Positions 12,265 to 33,200 of a stretch of 64,000 nt of DNA are shown piece by piece. Position 1 is the stretch's first letter. Every line of letters begins with the position of its first letter. The stretch is from Syngnathus acus. Lineage: Eukaryota > Chordata > Actinopteri > Syngnathiformes > Syngnathidae. Below the pieces are notes generated by a model. It had not been told where the DNA came from, made no database searches, and saw only the letters and a program-made list of their open reading frames with translations. Position numbers and translations under genes: made by a program. The DNA is taken from contig NC_051099.1 in assembly GCF_901709675.1 (NCBI RefSeq), positions 1,984,001 to 2,048,000 on the forward strand, in the 5' to 3' direction.

Positions 12265-15200
12265 TCCGCATCGCCTATTTTAGTGCGGTATTATTGCTTG
12301 CTCTTTTCAACATTAGATCAAAAAACAATTTTCACAGTAAAGAGGAGCCCCGGTGCTTACATTTGTACTTGATTGGATATTTATGCAATGACTTCATCCA
12401 GCATAGATAAACATAATGTTTTTTTTTGGTTTTAAAGGATCAAATGGAAAAACCTAATTACTTTGAGCAAACGACTAACCTGGAAAGCAAATTGTTGTAC
12501 GGTTCTAGCTATAAAAGATCGTTTAGCACTGAGCTCCGCATTGTTGGCAACAATGAGAAGATGTCAGAGCTTTAAATAACTGGCCTCACACGCCTACCCC
12601 GTCTGTCTGTCATGTGGGATCTGAGGTGCGGCGGGTTCTTTGGATCTCATTTGTTTTACAGTCCATTTGATGCACCGGGAGTCTTATTCTTCACTCTGTC
12701 TCACTTTTAACACCCTGCTTCACTGCACGTTTGTTGACTTGTGGCTTTATCCGTCATTTGGTCTCGTTCATGCCTTCGTCTCGACACCATTCTGTCTTGG
12801 GATTCTTTCTCTCTGCTTCCCATTATCTCTCGAATAAAATAGCCGATCGGCCCTGGATCACCAGACCGTTTACAGTATGTGTGTCCACATTTATTTGACA
12901 AGGAGCTATATTTGGTGAGTTGGGTGGGTTTCCAAAAGTGCCTTACAGATACAGGGACAGACAAATAGCCCGAGAGATAGAAAGGTAGATTGGTGGTTTA
13001 ATGGATCAACTGAAAATTCGTGCCTGTCACATAATAATGTTTGCTAGCATCAAGGACAAGACTCTGTAATTGGATCTACGTTCTGACAAATTGTGAACAC
13101 AGTCAGTCTCTCTTTTGGAGAGTGTTTTGCCGCCTCGTCGCATTTGCTCGCCTTGACTATTTGTCGGTCATCGTGGTGCACGCAAGTCAAGTGTTCTTCA
13201 TCTGAATGGAATGCTTTCATTTAGTGACCTTTCCCGTGCATGTCAGCGTCGCACAAATTTCCGCGTCATGCATACGAGCGTAGTGCCGTGCGTGCTGAAT
13301 GACACCTCCGCCAGTCGGCTTACTCGACGCCTCGCCGCGCTTCATTGTTTGCGTCTGCCTTTGAGTGACGGGTCATCCTCTGAAGAAGCTCGCTCGCTAG
13401 ATTGGACATGCTTGCGTGATCGCAGCCTGTGCTCGTCTTTGAAGGAAAGGCAAGGCCGTTCGGTTCTTCTTTATAGTTAGAGATTTCAAACACTTGTTCA
13501 CTTTCTGCATACTTGGAAGAGATCAGATGTTGGTGCTCACACATAATCAGGATAGGTGGACAAACACATCAAGAGCCCAACAGATTGATGGATTAACAGA
13601 CTGTCGGGCAACAAATATGATCATTTGACGGACAGACAGGTGGATAAAATGACAGGCTCGGTGGACAGATGGACCAAATGGTGGACATATGGACGGACAG
13701 ATTAACTAACATGTTGCTTCAACCGTGTCTCCACCAATCAGTTTATTACCTGCTTTTTATTGTCCTGTCCAGCTGTCCGTATGGACTAAGATGCAACCAC
13801 GGTCCAACACAGACAGGAGACCAAGGCACGGACAGCAAGAGAGGACCTCAGCAGGGGGGGGATGGAAAAATCATTTCCGAGGACTTTACATCATCACTTC
13901 TTGCACCCTCTTGCCATCACTACACACGGCACCTACACGTTTGACACTTAGGAATTCACCGAAGCCTTTGACATGCAGTATGAAGCGCACACACACACAC
14001 CGACGGCTGCCGCAACTGACATACTTGGATGAAAGAACACCTTCATCAACGGCGGCTGTGTGTGTGTGGGGGGGGACACGAAAGCAGTATGCAACACTTA
14101 CCAACATCTTATATGAGGCACGGGTCATATGGTACTGGTGACAAGGACATTTAATGCGGTGCGACGTATTGCAAATGGCCTGCAGGCTTTGTTTTTCACA
14201 CTCAATGCTAACAAGGGTGCAATCATGCAGCAGGAAAATATTCAATTAAGACAGTGAAAGAGGAAAAGGTGCATTCTTTTAAAAAGTACAAAAAAAAAAA
14301 ATGTTTTACATATCCAGCAAAAATTCTCCATCAACTAGCTGTGAACTAGAGTTCTTTTTGAAAAGTGTGGCAGTAGGAGAAGATAAAAAAAAAAAAAGGA
14401 AATGTTCTTTTCCTTGTCAAAATATTCCTTTAATGTGTGACAGGAGAGAAAATGAATGTTAGAAAATGTAAAAATGGTTGTGTTTGCTTTTGCCTGGAGG
14501 CCCTGTCACTGACTTAACACCATGTTTTCTATTTGGGCTTGTGGGATCGTTTGCTTTTTTCGCTTTTCGATCCTGAAGGCTCGCTAGTGGAAGAACCTTT
14601 GTTTGCACAGAAAAAAAAAATCTATTTCAATTTGGACTTGCAGAGGTCATAAGGGACACGCCGCATCATTGAGCTGCTACTGGAAAACCGCTTGCCGACA
14701 ACTTTAACTACCTGCAATTCATCACCGCAATAAGGACTAGGTGGGTTCAGAAAATGCTTGCACCAATGAACAAATTTGGCTAAAGTTGGCCTCTAGGATC
14801 CCAGAACACAAGACCCCCTCGGTATCACGGGTTCCCCCAGCCACCCAAGACTTTACCGTGCAGCAGAACAACAACTGGTCCTCACGGAATGAGCCAAAAC
14901 ATTCACTTTGAAGCCGTCACATGAAAGGAGTGGAAATGGCACCTTCAAAAGAGACTTTCTTGCCCTCTGGTTTTTCTTCATATGCCAATATGACTCCAGC
15001 TTGCCTGCAGAGACAAAATGTGTTAGTTAGCGCTTAGCTGTGAGCAAGCAACTCAGCTTTCACTCAAATCAATTTTCCTTATTCAAATGAACTCAAATGC
15101 TCATATGTGGTCCAAAACCCATGATGCCATTTTTAGATGAAGTTTTAACATGTTTATGTGAATGCCCTTCCTAGCTGGAACCTTCCCTATTTATTTGCAT

Positions 15201-18087
15201 CATGCATCCTTAGACGCAGCAAAAAGGAATGCACAAGTCACTCAATTTACTGCAAGCCCAAAAAATAAAAGAGATTCCTAAATCAATGAAGCTGTCCTCG
15301 GTGCGAAAATACTTTCTAATTACGCCTTGTTTCCCTCCTACTCCCCCCCCCACCCCATCCCGGTCTCAATTTCATCTCGGTGTCTTAAACTACCATTTGC
15401 ACTGCACGAGTAATACGGTTCTGTATATGAGAGTGCGGAGTGAGGGGCGATATACTCCACTGAATAGCGAGTCGGCCCAGTGATCAAAGTGATAAATGTG
15501 CACCTCGCCTTCATTACTTCGCTGCTGTCTGAACTCCATTTTCCTGCTACTTTATTCTATACAACTGTGAATGGGAAGCATACTAACATGGAATATTCAG
15601 TACAAAGATTAGTCAGCCTAACAGTGGCTGAAATTATAATGAAATAAAATCAGACTTAATACCATAATATAAAATTTAATTATATGACAAGAATGAGACT
15701 AATTTCACAGTCGTGCTAGAAATAAAACATTTTTTATTTTTACAAAGCATACAAGCTAACTTGTGTGTGAGTGTGTGTACTTGTCTAGGTGTCCTTGTGA
15801 GCACAACCCTTGACAGGCCACCCTTATTGTGGAGATATTTTTTATGGGGAAAATGCTAGGAGGATGAGTGCTTTTCTTCTTCTTGTACTCTGTGTGTGTG
15901 TGTGTGGCAAGTTCTCAAAACAGCAAAGGAGAACTGCATCGCCATGAATGTTGGCGGCATAAGCGATGCCAACTGTAGGCTTTAGTCATTAAAAACAGGC
16001 CAAATAATGATAACGTAACTCCTAATCACGCCAGCTCACTTGCGACGCCAATGAGGACAAGTGCTAAAGAAAAATTGATGAATGAATCATTTTTAAATGA
16101 GGAAGAAAAAAACCAGAGTGGCACTTTGGTGTACATAACACCTCTTTGTCACCTCATCATCTTTCCAGCGCTGGTGGGTGTGCAACTTGAGGCCCTGATG
16201 TGCTCCCTCCCCCTTGGGCTGTATTTTGATTTCATCTGTTTGCAAGTGGCCAAAGAGTGCAATGGCATTACAGAGATACAGCCTCAATTACTCATATCCA
16301 CACATTTCCCCAAAGGGCTGTTTTCTATAAGCGCGTGTACTCCACACACCATGCATCGGTGCGTTTTGATGCTGAAAGTGCAGCAAGTAATATGAGCGCA
16401 CTGGTTTTATGGCCCGCCTGCTGACTTTAGATGCTCCAGGACTGCTTCAAATTTTGACCTCTTCTCCCGCTGGGGGAATCTGGATATGACCTTAGATCAG
16501 CACACTGGACTGACTACTCCCTCTGGGCAGCTTCACGCCCTATAGTTATTATTGGAAAACAGCATTTAACTAACATCTGCAGCAAGACTGCCCCCTGGTG
16601 GCTTACGGGGCATTTTTTTTCTTCCCCCTGGATGGCGTATGTATCCCCTTTTACAGCCAGTAGAGCTGGGAAACGTTCCCAAGCCACAGTGGGGCAGCTG
16701 GCATTACCCAAAGTGGGGGGAAAATAAAAAATAAAAATAAATACTTTTCCCCCCATGGCCCATTATTTGCTTTTTCCCCCTTGAGATGTCACAGAAACAT
16801 GTTTCCGGACGGTAAAGCCTTCACTGGGGGCAAAATCCAATCAACTTTTTGAATTCCCAGAAAGGGAACTTTCTTTTCTTTGATGTTAGAAATGCAACTT
16901 TCTATGAATTAGTTGCCAGGTAGTCAGCCACGTCCAATAGATGGTAATAAGCACCCAACCGCTTTGTGTTGTGTAATGATGTTTTCACACCCACACGGTG
17001 AATGCTCGTTGGCTGGCATTTTTAAATTGAGGGAAGGACAGCAATCAGAATTAATAACATGATTGAACGCCTGCAGGGTGGGGAAGCAGGCGGAGATGCG
17101 TTAAGGCCCAACACTGAAAATGAAAATTCCATTTATTATCAACATGCTGTCCAGCAGGTTGTCACTGCAGTCGTTTTTGTTACTTTCAGCGTGTCTCATC
17201 AGAGGTCGCTTGGGGCTTATTTTTTTATTTTTGGCATGATCACTGGCCACTTCTTTAATAAACAGCAATATCTAAAGCGGAGATGCCAAAAATGATAGCT
17301 TTCCATCAGACACATCCCAAATTAAAATAAAAGGGTGTGCACACTTGTGCAACACCATTACATTGTTTTTTTGTTGTCTTTCCCTTTGTCAAAAAGTTTT
17401 TTTTCCCTCCAGTACTTACTACAAGCTATATGTCAAAATATTTGATTTGTCTTGGTCTCACTTTTAAACTACAAAATCCTGGTATTTTAACGAGGGTGTG
17501 TAGACTTTTTATATCCACTGTGTTGGCTCAGCAGATCCACACTTTACCTCGCCGCTATGTACCAGAGAGGAATTACATTTAATGTGTCAGCTGACCTTTG
17601 CTGTGCAGGACAAAAATCAAAAAAAGCTCAGACCTACAAAATCTATAAAGCATTACAACGCAGCGGCTGCAAAGATTATGAGGCTCATATCTCTGGACGT
17701 GCAGTAAAATAATACAGATAATAACTTTTTTTTTCCCCCACTTGATGAAAACTATGACGAAAACCAGAGAAAGGTGATTAAAGCTGTAAAGGTTGCAGTT
17801 TTATTGTGTGCACCCTTCTATAGTACTTGTCTTTCAGAAATGTAAAATATATTTGTTAAACAGTAGACTGCCCACTTGATCACCGAATAATAATGCAGTT
17901 TGTGATTCTAAATCTTGTCCCTCACATCTTGACAATAAGGTAACCAAATGAGGAGGAAAAATAAACAAATGTAATAATAATAATACCACTGACAAGTGCA
18001 TGCAAGCATCTTTTTTTAAAGAAATTCAATTGTGAAAGTGTACCTAATAAAGTGGCCAAAGCAGGCGTCCTTCAGGGGCCCTCCGAA
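12265..18087. other. Gene-poor gap between grxcr2 and plac8l1
   Basis: No protein-coding exon is recognised. Human SH3RF2 lies in the equivalent interval, but no SH3 or RING sequence was seen. The stretch contains GACA/GGAC-rich simple sequence around 13.55-13.70 kb, short (CA)n and (GT)n tracts near 13988-14000 and 15891-15905, poly-A runs near 14290 and 14388, and a CTCF-like motif at 16588-16601. Confidence 0.5.
16588..16601 (-). promoter_or_regulatory. CTCF-like core motif
   Basis: On the minus strand the bases read CCACCAGGGGGCAG, which matches every position of the 14-base vertebrate CTCF core consensus CCASYAGRKGGCRS. It lies in the gap between grxcr2 and plac8l1, where an insulator would be reasonable. 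Occupancy cannot be judged from sequence. Confidence 0.4.
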
Positions 18088-19157
18088 TCAACACTGCTGA
18101 GAGCGCGAGTGGAATTCGGGATCGGGTCTGGCGGCGGTCCCGGTCGAGCAAGCGCAATCCAGCGCGGTGGCCACGTGGTACGTCTGAATCCCGGTGCGCC
18201 ACTTCATCTCCCGTGCCATTTGACACACGGCCAGGGAATAACAGCAACACACGGTGCTCCAGTCGTCGCACATGTTCCCCTGTAGAACAGCACATAGGAA
18301 CATATTCATGATCGGTTGTATTATATGCTCATCCACCAAAAAAAATTGACACGTATATATAACATATGATGAAGACTGTATTTACTGTATGACACGCACT
18401 CGTATTTTATAGCGCTCCCTGAACCCGACTCTCATGGCGAAGGTGGACCCTGGCAGAAGAGGAAAACAGAGACACTCGCCGTACTGGTTTGCGAGCCTCA
18501 GGTCCAAACAGCATGGCGCCACAGCGCCGACAACACCTGCTTGGGAAGAACACAACCTCAGGCCCTGGATTATATGTAGGACAACATCCAGATGAAGATG
18601 AGTGACTGTACATGTGCATTTATCTCCGCAGATGTCAAACAGACCACTGCTCCAGTCGCCGCCTGTCTGTGTGATGGTGGTGACGGTCGTCCTGGTGACG
18701 CCCAGGCCGGGCTGAGTGAGCGCCGCGATGCTCATGTAAGGGAAGTTGTTTGACCTCCAGTGTGTGTCACTTCCTGTGGGGAAACATCCATCGCCCTTCC
18801 CTGATAAAGATGGCCTACAATGCAAGCAGATATTACTATGAAATTCGTTAATCACAGGATTTCATTCTTTTTAGTGTGCAAGCATATGACACTAGCATGA
18901 GCTTGGTATTTGTGGATATATTTTTGACAAATGTTAATTATTTTAAACACGCACACAGCGTTAACATGAAGAAATAACATCAGTTTGCACAACACGAAAC
19001 GATCAAGAAGTCGTACTGTTGTGTTGTAACAATTTGAATTTCTAAGTTCTGAACAATTTAGAACTTTTTTTTTGCGTCATTTAATTACACATAAGTACAA
19101 AGGACAAGTAGTCGACAAGCCAAACACTTACTGCTGTGTGACAATGGTCTGCTCCAT
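18088..19157 (-). CDS. plac8l1: PLAC8-like protein 1
   Basis: This is a small cysteine-rich PLAC8-family protein; its molecular role is not established. Four exons were read on the minus strand: 19132-19157, 18612-18814, 18400-18536 and 18088-18279. Their phases join cleanly to give 185 residues (human about 177). Family features are TQTGGDWSSGLFDICGD, the Cys-rich core ending in CCLDLRLANQYGECLCFPLL, PGSTFAMRVGFRERYKI, and the last-exon block CDDWSTVCCCYSLAVCQMARE. The hydrophobic Cys-rich core is typical of membrane-associated PLAC8 proteins. The final 25 or so residues, after the conserved QMAREMKWRT, look lineage-specific. The gene lies between grxcr2 and lars1, close to the human order. 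Confidence 0.9.
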
Positions 19158-20584
19158 TACAAAACGCCGCTGGCATGCAGAGAGGAGAGTGAAGGCCAGG
19201 AGATGACAAGGAGGAAGAAGTGCATGTTAGGGGCAGATAAAGCGGCTCAATGCCAGGCTTGGCAAGAGAAAAAAAAATGTCTTGTAGAGATAAGTCTGCT
19301 AGTTGGCCTCTGCGCTAAATGCTGCAAAAGACACATCAAGGTAATGAATGCATTGACATGACCTCACATATGTACTATTTATGATTTCATTTTGTGTAGC
19401 ATTGATCTGTATTTACTATAAATATAGTTCAAAACAAATCCCCTAGGGATATTATCACTTATTGTTTTAATTACAGAAAAGAGATACTTCATTTGCTCAT
19501 ATCTTATTATGACTTTGATGTGGTTATTGCTCCAGGTGAAATAGGTTACACCAAATGACATGAAGCTATAGAGGTCAACAAATAAATTGGCCAAAAATTA
19601 TTACAAAGAAATGTCATATTTTACAATGAATATTATATAGTATTTGGAAGGGCTTTACAAACCTTTTAGCTTTGTCACAAGGGTTGCTTGGGGTCATCTT
19701 ACTGATGTAACATCCTGTTTACAGCCATTGTTTCCTTTCTTCAAAATAAAAGTCAAGTTGTATGGTTGTAAAAGCCTTATATGAAGGAAATGTATTTATT
19801 TCAATAGCCTTAAAACGAGTGGGATTAGAAAAAGCACACTATTCACACAAACTATTTTTCACTTTGCACTGTAACATTAATAGTACGAGTCAAATATTTT
19901 TCATAGATTTGAATCAGGGCCACATGGGGATGGATGTTACTTACAAACAAAAAGCAAGTAAATGCTACACTCACCCTTGGGCAGGAAAATAAGAATTGAC
20001 TCCGACAAATGAGGTGCAGGCAAGGGGAAAATTGACTCAGGGAGAAAATATCTACAGTTCACCTGTAAAAAGGGATTGTTTCATTATGTTGACTGTGACA
20101 TGACACGTTTTTTGGTCATAATGCATTTTCCATCATCCATGCGGTCTCCCTGTGTCCTTTTCAGTTCACTCTTTTAGGTTTGGGGATCTAAGTGCAGCCA
20201 ACCCATTAGAGCTGCTCCGTATCGTCATGGTAACAAAATACATACTCACCATTAGCCCAGCAGTGCGCGTGACAGGAGGATGAGAGTCGCCACAGATGTA
20301 AGATGGTGGGATGTAGGGGGGGGGGGAAAAATCTGGAAATGCTGAACATTTTGTTTCACAAGTTTTATTATTTCTCTGGAAATAATCATTTAAAAAAAAA
20401 ACACGTGAGACAAACAGCACCTCTAGAGACAACAGGAGGGACCGTGACGTTTCACCTAGGATGAACAAAACAAGGCAGCAGACACAATTCCATCGGTAGG
20501 TATGAAAACAGCAAGAGTTTGCAGATATCAACTTATGATGGCCTGTTGTGTCGCAACACTTGATGACGACTGTGTGTTTTTCAA
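19158..20584. other. Intergenic interval between plac8l1 and lars1
   Basis: This is the plac8l1 upstream side and the lars1 3' side. No additional exon is recognised. It holds A/T-rich sequence and a G run near 20318-20326. The 3' UTR of lars1 presumably occupies part of the right-hand end, but no canonical AATAAA stands out immediately after the stop codon. Confidence 0.5.
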
Positions 20585-29801
<9,217 letters not shown>

Positions 29802-30292
29802 TTTTGCACAACTGGTAGGTTATTCCGCTGCTTCGTCAAAAATAAACTTAAGCGCTAGCCAAGAAGCAAAGCCAAGGGAACCCACGCCACCGCTGCGCCG
29901 GCTGATGACACCAAGACACTTGCAAGGAATTCTGGGAGAAGAAGTCCATAGACTGTCACATGCATAACACACCGGCAAAGTTAATATCTTTTATTTTAGC
30001 TATAAAAAACAAGGACAAAGTGTGTGTTTTTTTTTTTTTTAAATAAATAAATCCAGGTCTTCCGAAAATATTTTTAGTGACATGGTTGGCTAAAGACGCA
30101 ATTGAAATACCAACGTCGTGCAGCAGGCATTCTTTTACGACACCTCGAGTGAGTTAACATAACGTAAAGTGTTTCAGTGCGACCTGCCAGTTGAGACCCA
30201 AGGCCCCGAAAGCTTCCAAATTTATCGACGATGAAAGCAGGCGTTTCGGGGCTTCGTTTCATTTTTTAAACCGCGTGATCGTCTTCCTCACC
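29802..30292. promoter_or_regulatory. Shared divergent promoter of lars1 and rbm27
   Basis: Only 491 bp separate the two start codons, which point away from each other, so both transcription starts must lie here or in upstream non-coding exons. On the minus strand, positions 29922-29945 read ACTTCTTCTCCCAGAATTCC followed by TTGC, a good match to the ZNF143/Staf site (ACTACAATTCCCAGAATGC), a motif known to be common in bidirectional housekeeping promoters. No TATA box is evident. LARS1 and RBM27 are also head-to-head in human. Confidence 0.7.
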
Positions 30293-33200
30293 ATGATTAT
30301 AGAGAATGTTGATGCTCTCAAGTCGTGGCTGGCAAAACTTCTGGAGCCAATGTGAGTGTTTGAATTTAAATGTCATTTAGCTTGCACGCTACGTAGCTAG
30401 CTCGTGTGTTAGCATCAATGAGGGGGAATTGCTAGAAACCGTGGCCGATCGCTTGCTATAAAGAACCTTTTTGACTGCCCGTTAAGTGGGAACTATTATG
30501 TTCGCTATCTTTCTTGCAATAGTTGGCCGAGTAAATTATGTAAATCAACTGGATCACGAGAAAACAACTTTACTCTAGCACCCCTCCAAAGTGCAGCACA
30601 GCATGCAGCCTTCTGTTTGCAATTCTAGAAGCTCTCTTGCAATCACATAGATGCAAAATGTGTAAACATGTTTCAGAGGAGACGCTTGCTGCGAGTGTTA
30701 CCATAGTTACCATCTCTGCCTCGGCAAATGGATGGCTTAAATTACAGATAACATGCACATAAATTGCAAACTTTAGACACACGCACTCAATAAAATCCTA
30801 TTTTGAACTCAAATACTAGGCCCCCAAATCAGAATAATAAAGTGTTTACTTACCTCAATTGAGCCAGAGGAAATAAGTACATTAATCAAATCTTCATAAC
30901 AAAGCGAGTGTCAAATGTGTCCAAGTACTTTGGAGCATCAAGTTTGATCATGTCTTTGTTGGCAGATGTGATGCTGACCCCTCTGCGTTAGCCAATTACG
31001 TTGTGGCTCTGGTGAAGAAGGACAAACCAGAGAAGGAGCTCAAAGCGCTGTGTGCCGATCAGCTCGACGTCTTCCTACAAAAAGGTATTACTGGTTACAC
31101 TTGACTTGACTCTATGATTTATGATTGATTTCACGTGTTATTACAGAGACTGTCGGCTTCGTGGATAAACTTTTTGAATGTCTGACAAGCAAGAACTACC
31201 AGGGGAACCCGATTGCTAAAGAAGCTCCAAAAGAAGTGGTTAACGTTCCTCCAGCTAAATCAGATGCAGCCGAAGTAAGTAGGAATCACTTTGTCTGGTT
31301 CCATTTTCTGAACATACCAAGAGAGATAATTGCTTTTTGTTGTTCTCGTTGTAAGATTGAAGCTCCAGAAGAGGAGAGAGAAAACCGACGCAGGAGAAGT
31401 CCTCTGAGGAACCGCTCTGACTTCAATGAATCCAGGTTTGATTTTGTCTCCTCTTATCTGAGACTATAATGCGACAGGCAATATCATTTTGCCCATTCCC
31501 CGACCACGCAGGAGTCGCGACGACAGGAGGCGGGACGAGCGCAAGAGGCGGGACTTTGATCGTCACGGCAAGAGCGGCGGCGATTCGCACCGCGAGCGGG
31601 AGCGCCACGAGCGGCGCAGGGGGAATTCTCGTGGGAGGAGCAACAGCCGAAGCCGGAGCAGGAGTGGCAGCCGGGGGAAGAGCAGGGGACGAGGTGAGAA
31701 ACAACAACAGCAGCAGCAGAGGAAGAGGCTGTTTTATGAGTTGGAATCATCTCGATCAAATGTGGACCGCTTTGCATGTCGCTCATATGGGCTTCAGCCA
31801 CACAGGCTGGAATTGGCCTTATTCACCTCAAGGTTGGTTTGTGTGACGTGACGGGCTATTGTCTATGTTCAAATACCTTTTTGCCTTTCCGCCAGACTTC
31901 AAGTCAAAATTCGAGCTTGAGAGGAAGGACGCCGACAGCTACAACTCGTCCGCCACGGGCAGGCCCCAGCAGCCTCCTCAGCTCCCGTCGCCGCTCTTGC
32001 CCACCCCGCTTCACCCGTTCTCATCCACCGCCGGCGGCCCGGGACCCGGCGGCGTCCCCTTGGCGACGCACGCGCACATGCCCGACGGCACTACGGACAG
32101 CTGGTCCGGCTACTATGGCAAAGGCAGGCAAGACGGCGTCGGCAAGCCGTTCAGCAATAAGAACCCTTCACGCAAGCAGCGGTGCAGGGATTACGACGGT
32201 AAACATACAGCTACTCTTTTCATACTTATGAGTGTATTTTCACTTTGTCTTTAGATCAAAATATTTTGATACTAAATGCTTAACTCGGAATAAAAGGCTT
32301 ATATGCAAAGAGACCCCGCCACTATATGATTCTACAAATTGGTGTTTCCTCGTGTCATCTTAAACTGTTGTACCATACATGCATTAGCCTTTTTCTTCAT
32401 ACCACAATTTGCCCTTAGGGCTTATTGATGGTTGTGTTTTTCATGGCTAATGACCACTAATGTTGATCACTCTGGCTATCGTCCCCGGTGGGGGAAGGCT
32501 CAAACACCTCTCCAGAGGTAAGCGGAGTTAAAATATCTCGCGCCCCTGAAGGCCGCCACTGCCAGTACTCGGCCACGAGAGATTGGTCTTCTTAATGAGA
32601 CCGTGAAGTAAATAATGTCTAGTTTATCCTTCCAGAACCAGACATTGTTGGGGAGATCGGCACTGAGCCTTGTCGTAAATCATGAAAAATCATCGGTTGA
32701 ATTTTGTCTATAGATTCCACAAAATGAGGTCGAAGCACTATAGCCATGTAAATGAAGCTCCTCAATTTATGTCAACATTGATCCCAAATCATGATTCTCT
32801 CCTCCTCCCATGCAGAGAAAGGATTTTGCGTCCGCGGCGACCTGTGCCCGTTTGACCACGGCAACGACCCTCTCATCGTGGATGACGTCAGTCTTCCCAA
32901 CATCATCCCGTTCCCGCCGCCCCCTGTGATACCCCCCGGCGGCCTGCCCATGCCGCCGCCCATCACCGAGCCTCCCCCATCACTCAGGATACCACCGCCA
33001 CCAATGCCGCCCTACAGCCAGCCGCCGCCCCCTGGCGTCTTCTCGTTAGCTGGTGAGTGTCTGTCTGTCTGTCTATCTACCCGTCTGTCTGTCTGTAAAT
33101 GGTTGAACTCAGCACACGATAGCAGAACAAGGAGCTTTTTCCCCCGTATTGCCGAGTTCGGTATGTGAATGAAGGGCTCACCCCGGATGAGTGAAGGACT

